Shown in pieces: positions 9,020 to 20,621 of a stretch of 64,000 nt of DNA. The stretch covers positions 224,830 to 288,829 of the forward strand of contig NBAY01000059.1 in the NCBI GenBank assembly GCA_002794775.1, written 5' to 3'. The DNA comes from Porodaedalea pini. Its lineage: Eukaryota > Basidiomycota > Agaricomycetes > Hymenochaetales > Hymenochaetaceae. The position numbers were made by a program, and so were the translations under genes. Positions within the stretch are counted from its first letter, which is position 1; each line of letters starts with the position of its first letter. The notes beneath the pieces were generated by a model. It did no database searches, was not told the origin of the DNA, and was given only the letters and a program-made list of their open reading frames with translations.

Positions 9020-12000
9020 TCATCGCCCCTTCGTCGCCCTCAGAACCATCTCCTCCAGTGTAATCGCCCGAGCCTCGTCTCCCTCAGGCGCCCACACCGC
9101 GTCATCTAAAAGATAAACAAGCAGGCCACCCTTCCCGTCCACGCTCTTTGCGACGCGAAAGAGAGGCATGCGCGATCTTTCGTGCACCTTTCCGGCAGGC
9201 ATGAACAGCAGGTTGTGTGCCGCGACGAACTCCTCGACGATCTCGCGGAATGTGATCTCCTGCGTGCGAGCCGGCCTCGCACGAGCGACATCCTTCTCTT
9301 TTGGTACGTTCGTCTTCCCGTCTGTTTCTACGCGGCGCAAGTGATCTGGCTTCGGTAGTTTCGACGGGGCGTCTGGTCCGAGTTCTAATGCATGGTTTAT
9401 CATTTGCAGACCGCGCGTAAAGCCCTGATCGACGGCGGGTATTGCGCGTACGTCTTCGGAGAACGTCCCTTTCCAGAACTGATACCACTGTGCGACCTCC
9501 TCAAAGTTCGCACTCGGCTGGATAAGCCATATATGCAGCACGTCGAGCCACTTTGGGAAGAACTCCGTTTCCAAAAGCTGACCGATGATAGTTTGACGTA
9601 AAATGCCCGACCATGCGAGAACGTGCTTGAGCGGATCCATATTCTGGTTGCGTGGATTTATTCGGAACTCGTCCCGTAGTAGGGCACCGAGCTTCGGTAC
9701 AGTATACTTGAGGAGCATGTCCTCCCAGTCATTTCTGTTGAAGATCTATGTATAATATGAGCGTGGCAATAAAGTACCAGGAAGATGGAAATACCTCTTT
9801 CCACGGCAGAAAGTCTTTCGGTACACCCTCGCTCGGCGTCCAGGAGCGCAGCATGCTTTTGACCTTTCTCCGCGCTTCATCAACAAACGTCTCCATTCGT
9901 AGACCTACATGAGGTAGCCATGGAAAGACGATAGCTTGTAACGAGACGTCGCTTCGCTTTGGACTCCAGTTCGATATCGCGGACGAGATCTTCGGCAAAA
10001 TGAGTTGGTCAAGCAGGTTGTCCTTGATGAACGCGGGAAGGATGTCTGACCAGGACTCGTACAACTTGACTGCTGATGCTGGATATGACGGTGACCAGTC
10101 ATTGCTAGATAGAGCAATCAGAAAGCCGGCTAAGGAACAAATCAAGCTCACTTACTTGATAGACGACCGGATTTTAGGAAGCCATATATTCCACAGTAGA
10201 CTCTCGTACGGAGTCATAGGCACATCACTATTGAATAGATTAAACACAAGTCAAACGCTAAATTCTGGACGTACGCCTGGAGTGGCCTCGATGATACGGT
10301 CTGAGTTCCATATATATCCACTTGCATATCGGCTTTGGGATCGGCAACTGTCATCTTCAGGGCACTTCTCCAACTACGGAGGGTCGAAGTGTATGCGGAC
10401 GGCTCGTCCAGAGGTCGCCAGGATGCCATCATCCTCCTGAACTAATACGACAAATCAAAGTCATGCCATATTAGCAAGAAACAAGTCTACAGAACGCACC
10501 GTTGGAGCAATTGCAGCAACGACAACCTCGTCAAGACGATAATGATCATACTCTTTCGAGAAGTCAGAAACAAGCTTCTCTACAACCGTGGAGAACGTCT
10601 CAAGCGTTGGCTCATAGTCCGACATGGCCGCCTCTTTCGCCTTGGTGCTGATATCATCCACAACGAGATGTACTGCCTGTAATCTGCGAATGACTAGAGA
10701 ACATTATGACAGTGAACACATTTTGAGGCATTAATTGACTCACGCTCCGCCTCGTTCTCGACCTTTCGCCTAAGCCTCGGGTCTTCGGTCTGGATCCATT
10801 TTTTCCTGTCTTCCAAAGCCTTGGCTTCTCGAGCAAGACCTTCCAGATCAACCTTACAAGCCTCAGCGATTAGACGTAGGTTATGTCGGACTTCAGGTAG
10901 CCGCATGGGATCTGTCGATGGTGTCCATGATGCAAGCGAGACATCCGCCAGAGACGATACCTCCCGAAGCTGAATAAAACTCAGATAAGCAGAAAGTCAT
11001 GATACACATTCCGTGGACCACCGACCGTAGCACCAGTCGCGTCAATGATCTTTCCTACACCGGGAGGCGGAGGCTCTCCGCCGCCGGCCTCTGCGATGAT
11101 CTCTTCGTACGTTTTATGTTCCACCCTGACTTTGGACTTCTTAGGCTTCCTCCACATGTCTTCTCTCGGAGCCTGCTCGTGCGCCTTCGCTTTACCCCTC
11201 TTGCCACGCTTCGCGGCCTTCTCGTCTTCATCATCACTCACCACCTCGCCGCGTCTACGAGCTTCCACCTTGCTCTGCTCCGTCTTCTCCTTGAATCCCT
11301 TGAACGCGATACCCATACCCTTCGGACGTAGCTTCGACTCAACGGGCGCCACGATACCCGCGCCTTCCGTCCCAAGACCTGCGCCCGCTTGCCAACCCAT
11401 CTTAGACAGCATGCGCGCTCCAAACGTTCCCGAGAGCTTGCTGAAATGTATTTGTTCTGTGGCAGTGAGGGGCGTGGAGGACCTTGTTCCCGGTAGGGAG
11501 CGGTCTCCAGAGCCATCACGAACAAAAGAGCGTTGAGGGCGGGAGGCACCAAAAGCAGAAGGGAGACTCGTGCGGGCAGCGCCGAGGACGGGTTCGGGGC
11601 GAGACTCACCTATTCCACCCTTGCTAGACCCGATACCGCCTTTGCTTGCACCGAAGCCAATGCCTGAGGGTGTAAATGATGGCGTTGACGTACTTCCTTC
11701 CGCGGGTCTCTTGGAGCCGATACCGCCTGTTCGGGGAGCATCTTCATCTTCATCCTCGTCGTCCTCTAGTCGAACGCGCGGAGATGGTGGGGCTGAGGCC
11801 GACGAGCCTTCGTTGCCATCACTCTCACTCATGTCAACCTCTTGGATTTCGGGTTCGGGTTCGGGTTCGGGTTCATCCACTTCCTCACTGATATCGACCT
11901 TCTTCTCACTTGAGATGAAGGACGGTGCTCTGGAGAAAAACAATGAGAACTCACTCTCAACAGACCATTGCCTGCACGTACTTTGTCCAGTCGCTGCGTT

Positions 12001-12256
12001 TCGCTGGCTTCTTCTTCCTCCCACCAAATCCTTCATCTTCACTGTCTTCTCCAAAGATGCCGTACGTTGCATCGTCCTTGCCGCTTGCCTTTGTTTTCCT
12101 ACGTCTCTTGCGGCCGTACGGGTTTTCTAACAGCTCGCGCTCGTCGCGCTCGTCTGGATCGTCATTTAGTCCGAAATCGTTGATATCTCCACCATCAGAG
12201 CCGACAGATGAGTCCGAATCATCACCATCATCGAGAACTCGTTTTCGTCTTGCCAT
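9020..12256 (-). CDS. Tuftelin-interacting protein 11 / Spp382 (Ntr1)-like G-patch splicing factor
   Basis: A multi-exon minus-strand gene starting MARRKRVLDDGDDS at 12256 and ending in RATKGR at 9020. The N-terminus is acidic with a basic patch. A low-complexity stretch with PEPEPEPE (hexamer repeat near 11850) and Ser/Gly-rich sequence follows. The G-patch (GARMLSKMGWQAGAGLG) lies near 11400. The C-terminal half matches the GC-rich-sequence DNA-binding-factor-like domain of TFIP11 (LLKYTVPKLGALLRDEF, WYQFWKGTF). In yeast the homologue activates the Prp43 helicase through its G-patch to take apart the spliceosome after splicing; the role here is inferred from family membership. The exon 1/2 junction near 11940-11965 gives the right frame only with a GC donor, so that boundary is uncertain. 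The gene is divergent from the S10 peptidase. Confidence 0.85.
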
Positions 12257-12870
12257 AGGGCTAAGAGAGACGTCCGTAGCTCAGAGTCAAGATTCAGTGC
12301 TGGGGCGCGCTCACCGTGACACACGTGCAGTACACTGCACGTGCGAAACTGACAAAGTATACTCCCTTTTTAGACGCACTCACTTGCTACACCACTCTTC
12401 CTGATTCCATGTGCACGAACACTGCCATGAAGTCACGAAGGATCAGAACCTCTGCTTTACCTAGCCTCATGTTCATCTAGTGCTTCTCTTATTGCTTCTT
12501 TATTCATCTTGGGTGCTCAGTTCACACTGCGCTCGGAGTCACACTGACTACGACGGGCAGATCTGCTAGGCGTCAGGGATTGTATTGCTTTGCTAGTCAA
12601 TTCAAAAGCCTCAAAGTCTTTCGCCCCGGACCCGCATTCTGATTAATCGCCTTTTCTTGCACCAAATAATCTGCCCCATATCACTGCACCAGAAGATGGC
12701 CGCAGATTCTTGCCGGACTCGTGATGATATCTGAGTTCTGCGAAGCTAGACTATGCTATTTTGGTCTCACGAGCATGAGGAGCGGAACGCAACAGCGGTG
12801 CTATGCTGGCGCCTCGCTGACTATATAAATCAGACGAATGACTGCGATCTGCCACTAGAGCGCCATTACC
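12257..12870. promoter_or_regulatory. Bidirectional promoter between the TFIP11-like and S10 genes
   Basis: This 614-bp region separates two divergent genes. It contains a near-perfect palindrome of two CACGTG boxes (12322-12343) about 65 bp upstream of the TFIP11-like start. A TATATAAA box at 12822-12829 lies 42 bp before the S10 start codon. No ORF of note is present. Confidence 0.6.
12322..12343. promoter_or_regulatory. Palindromic double CACGTG element
   Basis: CACGTGCAGT and ACTGCACGTG are exact reverse complements separated by AC. CACGTG is the core site for bHLH factors and for Cbf1-type proteins, so a dimer or two dimers could bind here. The assignment to the TFIP11-like gene rests on distance only. 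Confidence 0.45.
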
Positions 12871-15800
12871 ATGCCGTCTCTGGCCTCCTTCACCTTAGCC
12901 CTGTTGGCTCTGGTTGACTCTGTCCGTCTCCAGCAAGTAGTACCCAACTCGTTTCCACATGACTACCCTGGAAAACCAAGCGGGGACTTCAGCCCAGAGT
13001 GGCAAGACTGCGAGTTACTGCCTCTATGTTTCTGTTCTCTGCTGACTCTTTTCTCTCCCAGATTTTCTTGTGAAGGACGCACTCCCTAACGTCACGTTCC
13101 CACTGAGTCGCAACTGGGCAGGAAGCATATCAGTGAACCGAACGAACCATCCGAACGACACTTTGTTCTTCTGGGGCTTCGAAAGCAAAAATGGCTCGCT
13201 GACGGCCGATGCTAACAAAAATTCTACTGAGCCGTGGGCTCTTTGGCTAAACGGAGGGTTCGTGATGCGTTCCAAAGATAGAAAACTTCATTTTTTACAC
13301 CTACCATAGGCCTGGTGCGTCCAGCATGCTCGGCTTGATCCTCGAAAATGGACCCTTACACGTCACGGAATCTGGAAGCATGGTTTCGAACAATGTGAGC
13401 TGGGATAAACTTGTGGATTACATTTGGGTGGATCAACCGGTGTACGTTCAACACCTGCCTGTCATCCAATCAACATCTTATTCTCTTCTCCAGTGGTACA
13501 GGCTTCTCCACTGCGGAATCAGATGGTGGATACAGTATGCGTCCTAATTGTGGCATCAAATCAATGCAACGCAACTCAGAATTTTCTTAGTTGAGAATGA
13601 AGATCAAATGGGCGAGGACTTCGTGAGCTCATCTGCCAACCCTCGATCTTCCGTATGATTAACCTTCTCATTTCAGATCAACTTCCTGAGGAACCTTGTC
13701 AAAGTTTTCCCGAGTCTGGCTACCCGTCCGTTGCTTCTCACGGGCGAAAGCTACGCGGGAACATATATCGTAAGAGGCAGCATTCTTTATAAAGGTAGCA
13801 TAGTGACAAACAATGTTTACTTAGCCGTATATTACGAAAGCTATCTTCTCTACTCCGGATCCTCCTGTCAAGTTATTGAAGATTGCTATAGGGAATGGAG
13901 CGATGGGAGCCGAGCCTGAGTATGAAGAGCTTCCTATGGTGAGGGTAGAAAAGTCTCAGATAATGAATATATTGTAACATCATCCTAGCTGAGCGTCGTC
14001 GAAACCTTCCCCCAACTGATAGGTTATGATCCTGACGTCTACGAATACTTCAAAGAGCAGTACGTATCCTTATGTTTCCCTAGCGTGGTGCCCTCATCAT
14101 ATGTACCGTAACCAGAGCTCACCTCTGCGGATACGATTTCAACCTCACCTATCCCCAGACCAGCAAGTTCCCGCCCGTCGGACCCACGGTCCAGCCAACA
14201 GAGCAAGCTCGCTCCCTGCAGCTCGCAAGCAAGCCGCCCGCGCTCATCCGCAAGAAGCTCCTAGCAATCGCGCGCGGAGTGGAGAATCCCGAAACGGGCT
14301 TGGTGAAGCGTGAGCGCGCGCCGTCGCGCCGGGAGGTCGTTGAGCGGGAGCGGAGGCGGCGCGCTTGGGTCAGTGAGAAGAAGGACAGGATGTCGAGGGC
14401 CAGGCGTGATTTGAGTGGACGTGCGAATGGGACGATCGACCCTTTCTATGGATGTTTCTTGAGTTCCGAGGTCGAGGATTATGCGTTGAACTTCTCGATG
14501 CCGTGGAGTGAGTGACATTGTCTAATGCGTGTTGTTGTTTTATACTCATTCATTTTCGGTTTAGATCTGTCGCAGGAAAGTGACATTCCCTCGTTAGATG
14601 ACTTTGGGCCCTTTAATGTACGTCGTTGACCGAGGATTACCGTGCTGGCGATGAACAGATTTAATCAGCCGTACGACGTTCCGGATGCAAGGGCTCCTCC
14701 GCTGGCGCTCGATCCAACGGCGTTTTTCAACGGTATGTCTCATCTATTTCAATTTCGTATCTCTTACGGGGCGCCCAGTAGATGACCGAACGCGCACGGC
14801 TTTGCACGCTCCGACAAGCAAGAATTGGACGCTCCAAATTAACTACCCTTTCAACTCTTCCTTCCACCCCGGTATGTTTCACATTAACCCCTGTCATATA
14901 ATTGACTGACTTATATCTCTTTTGTCAGGACCGGGCGCCAACGTCTTCGGTGATCCAAGTACGTGCCCTTGGAAAGTTGCTCACTCTATTTATGACTAAC
15001 GCTCAACTCCAGGTGTCGAGTGCGGAGCTTGGTCTGTCCGACTGACCATACTGTTACTGACTCTTCCTGCTTAGGCCCGTCGCCTTCTTTGATGAATTGG
15101 CAACAAATGCGACTGAGCGCAATGTATCGGTGATCATATACTCGGGAAATGATGACACTGTTGTTCCTCATTTCAGTAGTGAAAGTCAGTTTGCGTCTAT
15201 TTTTACATTCGAGTCGCTCTAACAGCGGATCTATTTCAGTTACAATTCAGGTTCGTCTTGTCCTCCGTTGCTACAAAGACTCCTTTCTCAATACATTCTA
15301 CACTATAGAACACCACATTCGGCGGCATCCAGGGCTTCACGCGAAAGCCGTCGACGCCTTTCAACGATGACTCTGGTAATTTTGCAGGAATAGTTCATCA
15401 GGAGCGTAATTGGACGTTCGTTCTCATTGCTGATGCTGGGCACGAGGTTCCGGAGTTCGCTCCCGAAGCGGTACGTCTTTTGCTTTCTGCGCGGGCGTTG
15501 CGTCGTTGCTGACCTTGACGTCACTCTACTTCTTCTTCTCGGCGCCGTAAATCCCTCGGGCGCCTTCTTAGGCTTTCGTCTTCTTCCGCGAGTTCATTCT
15601 AGGCAACAATTCCACTGGTCTCGTGACGAACGACACGTCTGGCACCGTATCCATCGTCGGAGGCGAGGCGCCATCGCTCCTCGTCGGCGACATCCTACCC
15701 GGCGAGTCTACGATCCTGTTCGGTTCAGGCACAGCGACATCAACGTTTGTAGCGCCGTCCGCCACCATCGCCTCGTGGGAGAAGTTCTTCGCGTCGGCGC

Positions 15801-16006
15801 AGACCGCGCATGTGAGCGTGCCCGCTGGCTCCGGGACGGCGGCCGAATCCGCTGCGAGCGGCTCGGCGTCGATATCGGGTGCGGATAGCGGCGCGGCGGG
15901 TCCCAGCAGTACCTCGGGCGGCTTGCGAGGACAGGGCGAGGCACAGCGCACTATCTTACTTGTCCAAGCCATTTCGGTGGCGTTCATTGGATATTGCCTG
16001 TTCTGA
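12871..16006 (+). CDS. Serine carboxypeptidase, family S10 (Kex1/carboxypeptidase D-like), with C-terminal anchor
   Basis: The protein begins with a secretion signal (MPSLASFTLALLALVDSV) and has many short introns. The oxyanion-hole region is split by a 52-bp intron (13258-13309) and joins as WLNGGPGASSM. The nucleophile Ser is in GESYAGTY (Ser codon 13749-13751), the Asp in YSGNDDTVVPH near 15140, and the His in DAGHEVPE near 15435, so the triad is complete. It removes C-terminal residues from peptides in an acidic or secretory compartment. The last 60 residues are Ser/Gly/Ala-rich and end in a hydrophobic tail (VQAISVAFIGYCLF), which fits a GPI signal or a terminal membrane segment. The first intron seems to use a GC donor (ACT|GCGAGT near 13010). 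TATA box at 12822. Confidence 0.88.
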
Positions 16007-16860
16007 GGTTATTTCCGCTTCATGCCTGAATAATGTCGGACCCCACGGTGGTGACGGAGTGTTGGTGCTAGTGCTACACATGACTTTTTCCTTGGACGAC
16101 CCTCGCAGTCGCTCCTGTGCTTCTTAGCTCTAAAATAGGCTGTTTAACTTAGAAGTACCGTAGATGTGCAAACACATTTACACGCCACAATGACGACTCT
16201 CCGAAGCTTGTGCGAGGCAAGTTGCAATTCCGCGTATCTCGGTATAGATGAATCCCGTTTCACTAGTTTTTTTCTGTCGTGAAACTCGTCATAGGTATCT
16301 CGTGCAGCTGTGCAATCCCTATCACGTTCCATACTATTGTATGCCGAGTAGTAAACAATCTTGACTATTCAGCTACGTGGCCAGACTGAGGCACACGGTC
16401 ATGATAACTGTATTCCACGAAGAAGCATTCTATCCACTGCGCGCAAATCTTCCCCACTTCTATCTTCCCTATCTGTATCCTACGCGCTCCCCAATGAAGG
16501 GTCTTAGCCGATACTGATTTCCAGAATAGGATAACCTAGGCTCCTTAGCCGGCTCCCCCGGGACATAAGCCGAAATCCAAGCGGCGACAAGAAAGTGACT
16601 CGCTGACCAAAGGCTCGATCATGTCGGAAGTGCCCGTTCCTGCAGATTCAGCTGCATATTGCCGATTCGAAATATCCCTCGCTCGTTTTCTCGTTCCACG
16701 CGCTTTTTCCAAGGCCCCGATCTCCCACGGCATGGTGTCGGAGCTGAGGAGGGAAGGGGGGTAGCTTACTGTGTTTAAATATCGGGTCCAAATCGCGCTC
16801 ACCAATGTCGCCCCTGTAAGTGCACCCACTGTCAGACATATACTGGTCTCTGCTTTACAC
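16007..16860. other. Intergenic region between the S10 and M20 genes
   Basis: About 850 bp without a convincing gene. A 136-codon minus-strand frame (16545-16955) overlaps the first exon of the M20 gene and has no recognisable motif. It is treated as a shadow. Confidence 0.5.
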
Positions 16861-19378
16861 ATGGAACACGACGCACCAGGATGCTTCAAAGGTCTGCGTT
16901 CCCTATTTTTCAGGAATAATAACGGCGGGACTAGCACCCAGGCTGGCCCTGTCATCGCTGCTCAGTCGAAAATGACGGAACATAGTGTATGTCTTTATTC
17001 TTATCTGTCTGTTCTTCATGATCTCTGACCAAGAGTGTATTTCAAACAGCTGTGCTGCGCGGTACCCTGCTCCTTTTCCACGGACGCGAAGGACTTCCTG
17101 GCGCTTAACAGTTCGGAAGAACCCGGGCCACCACCGTATGGTACCCCTTCTGGGCCGCCCATTTATCGCCCGGAAGTCATGCAGACGATTGAAACCAAAA
17201 TCGCCTCGCTGGACTACGAGTTGCGTGAGCTCAACTTTAAAATTCATGGTAGGAGGGTCCTAACCAACCTTCATAACTTAATCATGGCTTACTGAGAAGA
17301 AACGTATTGCAGATCATCCTGAAACCGCGTTCCAAGAATTGTTCGCGCTTACCATGCATTCATGTAACATAAAATTTATCTGACAATTTGTTTTGTTTTT
17401 GCTTTCAGCTACGCACATGACACCCTAACAGACTTCATGCGCGCGCACGGGTTCAAGATCACACCTCACCTCGCAGGTCTCCGGTCTGCCTGGCGTGCCG
17501 AGTGGTCATACGGAAAGGGCGGGCGCACCCTCGGCATCAATTCCGAAATGGACGCCTTGCCCGGGATCGGCCATGCGTGAGTGAAGTGATGCAAAATCGT
17601 CATTAAATCGCGCCCGTCTTTACTCTGCTTAACTCCATCTCACACCTCTGTTTGATTTCTGTGGAAAGCTGTGGACACAACCTAATAGCCATGTCAGGCG
17701 TCGGTGTCGCCCTCGGTGCTAAAGCGGCCATGGAGGCGCACCAGATCCCGGGTAAAGTTGTCCTCCTCGGTACCCCGGGTGCGTTCTTCCCTTCTATCAG
17801 GAGACCTCGAGATCATTGACGGTGTTTGCAATTATAGCCGAGGAAGGCGGAGGTGGCAAAGTCTTGCTTCTAAAGAAAGGGGCATATAAGGATATGGACG
17901 TTTGCGTTATGTATGTTTGTCAGAGCATTTCTGTCTTTTTGTAACTGATCTTCTTAAACAAAAATTCATAGGTGCCATCCCGGACCCGGATCAAAGAATT
18001 CAGTGGGGTCAGGTAGCAGTCTGGCCATCCAGCCCCTGGTTGTCGAATATTTCGGACATCCGTACGTCAATTACAAATCCTATATCACCCATAAGATTGG
18101 CCGGACTAATCATCCCTCACCTCCCCCCCTTTTTCCCCTTTCTCTCTTCCCCCAGCGCCCATGCAGCAGCAGCACCCTGGGAGGGCCAAAACGCGCTGGA
18201 CGCGGCGGTCCTCGCATACAGTAGCATAGCCATGCTTCGCCAGCAGATCAAACCAGACTGCCGGGTGCACGGAATCATTGAAGGCAGAGACTGGGCTGCG
18301 AATAGTGAGATCTAATTGAATTTAAAACGAAGCTCGCGTTTTGGATACTGACGAGAATGCACAATGCAGTCATACCGGACTATGCGAAGATGCAGTGGAT
18401 AGTCCGCGCGCCATCGTATACCGAGCTGACTGACTTGCTTAAACGTGTTCGGGCATGCATCGAGTATGTCCAAGTCTCTCTCACCTTCACACTCGATCCA
18501 AGCAGGACTTGATTCTTCGAAATTGCAGGGCTGCAGCACTTGCAGCGTCTTGCAAGATCGAAGTCTCTGAAGGCGTCGCGTACTATGACCTACGTCAGAA
18601 TCCAGTCCTAGGTACCACCTCCACCTCTCCACAAATTTAAAACCGATTTCTAACAGAGTATCCTCACCAAAGAGCAAGAATTCTTCGGAACCGTCAAGGA
18701 GCGGTACAACATGAATTCTCCCGCGCGAAACACTGGGACCAGCGCATCAACAGATTTCGTAAGTGTCTTTTCCGAGTCTCCAAACATCCAAACATGTACC
18801 CCGGAGTCCAGAACCCCGCTGTCGATCCATCATGCCATACACACACTAACGCTAAACCTTGTTTTTTTGTTCTCGTTCCTTGATTTCGTTTTCTTCACGA
18901 ACTTTCCTTACGCTACGCCACGCATGCACGCAAATCAGGGGAACGTGACCTACGGTAAAGTCTTATCTCTCTGTCTCGCTATTTGTGCCGAGCGTGCTTC
19001 TGACTCGTGCCGGTGTGGCTGAACTAGCGCTTCCCGCCATTCACCCATCGTTCGGTAAGTGTTTCGCATGTACGTTGCAAATCCGGAGACGTCTCTGACG
19101 TTACGCGTAGCTATCCCGACTGTGCCGAATGGCGGAAACCATACGGCCGAGTTCACGCAGGCCGCGCGCACCCCGGAGGCGCATGCGGCCGCCCTATCAG
19201 TCGCGAAGGGCCTCGCGCTCGTCGGCGTACGCGTTCTCGACGATGATGACTTCTTCGCGAAGGTATGTTATCCACTCATAGATATGTATGTATGTAGGCG
19301 TGTTCTGATACAAGGGCTTAGGCACGTGAGTCATTTGAAGAAATGGTGAAAGAGCCTGGGATGTTAAATAGAGTATGA
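16861..19378 (+). CDS. M20-family amidohydrolase/dipeptidase (PM20D2/ACY1L2-like)
   Basis: The start [12 protein letters not shown] at 16861 is chosen because the residues after it resemble fungal homologues; an upstream in-frame Met at 16771 is possible. Introns at about 16990-17050, 17251-17312 and others join to [18 protein letters not shown]. Metal-binding motifs of the family are present: [21 protein letters not shown] (split by an intron), [11 protein letters not shown] and VMCHPGP. A dimerisation-domain start ([18 protein letters not shown]) and NGGNHTAEF follow. The last exon (19322-19378) reads [18 protein letters not shown] and then TGA. The human relative cleaves beta-alanyl and gamma-aminobutyryl dipeptides; the substrate here is not known. 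No signal peptide, so probably cytosolic. Confidence 0.85.
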
Positions 19379-20408
19379 GGCATTGAATGCATCGGAATTG
19401 CGTCGTCTGTGCATTTTCCACGCATGGATCTTTTCAATCCACCACCTCCAACCTATCGAACCACTTCTGTTTTTTCCCCTTTGGTGTACAGCCTATAGTG
19501 GACCATACGCTGAAGCGAATATCGGGAAGGGGTTAGTTTTAACCTATATTATTCCAAGTGTAACAGTACTTTTTTTCTTCCAGAGGGTTGCTTGTGTATG
19601 TGATGGCCAAGATCTATGACAATGGCACTCTCGAATCTAGAGTGTGAGTGGCTCTAGATTAGAGTCTAGTAACAGAACTGCATGAAAATTCTACAATGAG
19701 CAAATAATCCTGCAACAGTTTGGCGACATCTGCCAGTGCCTTTCAGGATTTGGTTGGAAGCTGCCACGTAAATGCTCATAGAGAAAGCTAGTGCGAGAAA
19801 AGGTTAGAGGCGTTGACAAGGTCCCACGGAGAAAAAGTCATTGCTTCCTTCAAAGCACATCCCCGAGACATTCTATTTGAGGGTCACGGTTGAGGTCGAG
19901 CGAGTGAGGCACCGGGTAAAGTAAATTGAAATCTGTTTGATGATGAGTTTGTATTCGTGGGAACTTGTACTTACCTAAGCTTATGTCGTTACTCCGACTC
20001 TCCGAGTCTTTACTCACTCACACTGGCAGGCCTCGTCATCATCCTTACTTCTATTATCTACTACGATAGAAGACTTCAGCAGGAATGAGCCGTCGAGTCT
20101 ATCGGTGCACTGTGCATGGACAGTACGGGCTCATTTCTCCAAAAGAAGGCATGGCAAAATTCTACGCTTGTGAACTCAACTCAGGCCAATATTGCACATG
20201 TGGAAGTGACGAGCCAATATTAATGAGTGCTCATTGGTCTTCATCGCTATACAGATATATTTCATAAAGCACAATTATCTCCCCTTCTCATACATCAACT
20301 ACTCAATATCACTAGTCCAATGGCAACCAAGGACTATACGCATTGCACTCGCAGTCTGAGGTTTACGGTCTAAGCTTATCCTGGGCTGGACAGCCCAAAT
20401 TCAGATTT
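19379..20408. other. Region downstream of the M20 gene
   Basis: About 1 kb. The sequence to about 19640 contains short pieces with splice-like signals (SGPYAEANIGKG, then ILLVYVMAKIYD-like frames). These may be part of the 3' end or decayed sequence. A 60-codon plus ORF at 20085-20267 is Cys-containing but unsupported. Confidence 0.35.
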
Positions 20409-20621
20409 TCATACATAAAATATATCCTTTGACTTACACTCGCTTTTCTTCCCAGATCCAGCGTTCGAGTCAGATGATTTGGCAGCGGTTCCTTGATCTT
20501 CCTTCTCGGTTTTTCCGAAGCTCATGTCGCGAACCTCTGCCCTTATCGCGCGTTGGGATTTCTCATCGCCGCCGGCGTCCGTAACATTGAGAACAAATTT
20601 TGGAGCATTCTTCTTAGACAT
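20409..20621 (-). CDS. Hypothetical short ORF, possible N-terminal fragment of a fungal transcription-factor-like protein
   Basis: It starts MSKKNAPKFVLNVTDAGG and continues with QRAIRAEVRD. This loosely resembles the N-terminal stretch (F-x-N-V/I-T-D..., then a basic RSHVM-like motif) of many fungal Zn2Cys6-associated proteins, but no zinc cluster follows. A GTAAGT donor near 20436 suggests an intron, yet the exons I tried beyond it meet stops. It could be a remnant or a small real gene. Confidence 0.25.
   Translation of the reverse strand: MSKKNAPKFVLNVTDAGGDEKSQRAIRAEVRDMSFGKTEKEDQGTAAKSSDSNAGSGKKSECKSKDIFYV

Noticed and set aside
9102..9488. Arg-rich 128-codon minus-strand frame
   Set aside because: Shadow frame of the TFIP11-like last exon, which has clear homology in another frame.
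11570..12130. 186-codon plus-strand frame
   Set aside because: Antisense to the acidic/Ser-rich part of the TFIP11-like gene; its Ser runs come from the complementary Asp/Glu codons.
16545..16955. 136-codon minus-strand ORF
   Set aside because: Overlaps exon 1 of the M20 gene, has no motif and no supporting neighbours.
20085..20267. 60-codon Cys-containing ORF as a small secreted protein
   Set aside because: No signal peptide, no splice or promoter support.
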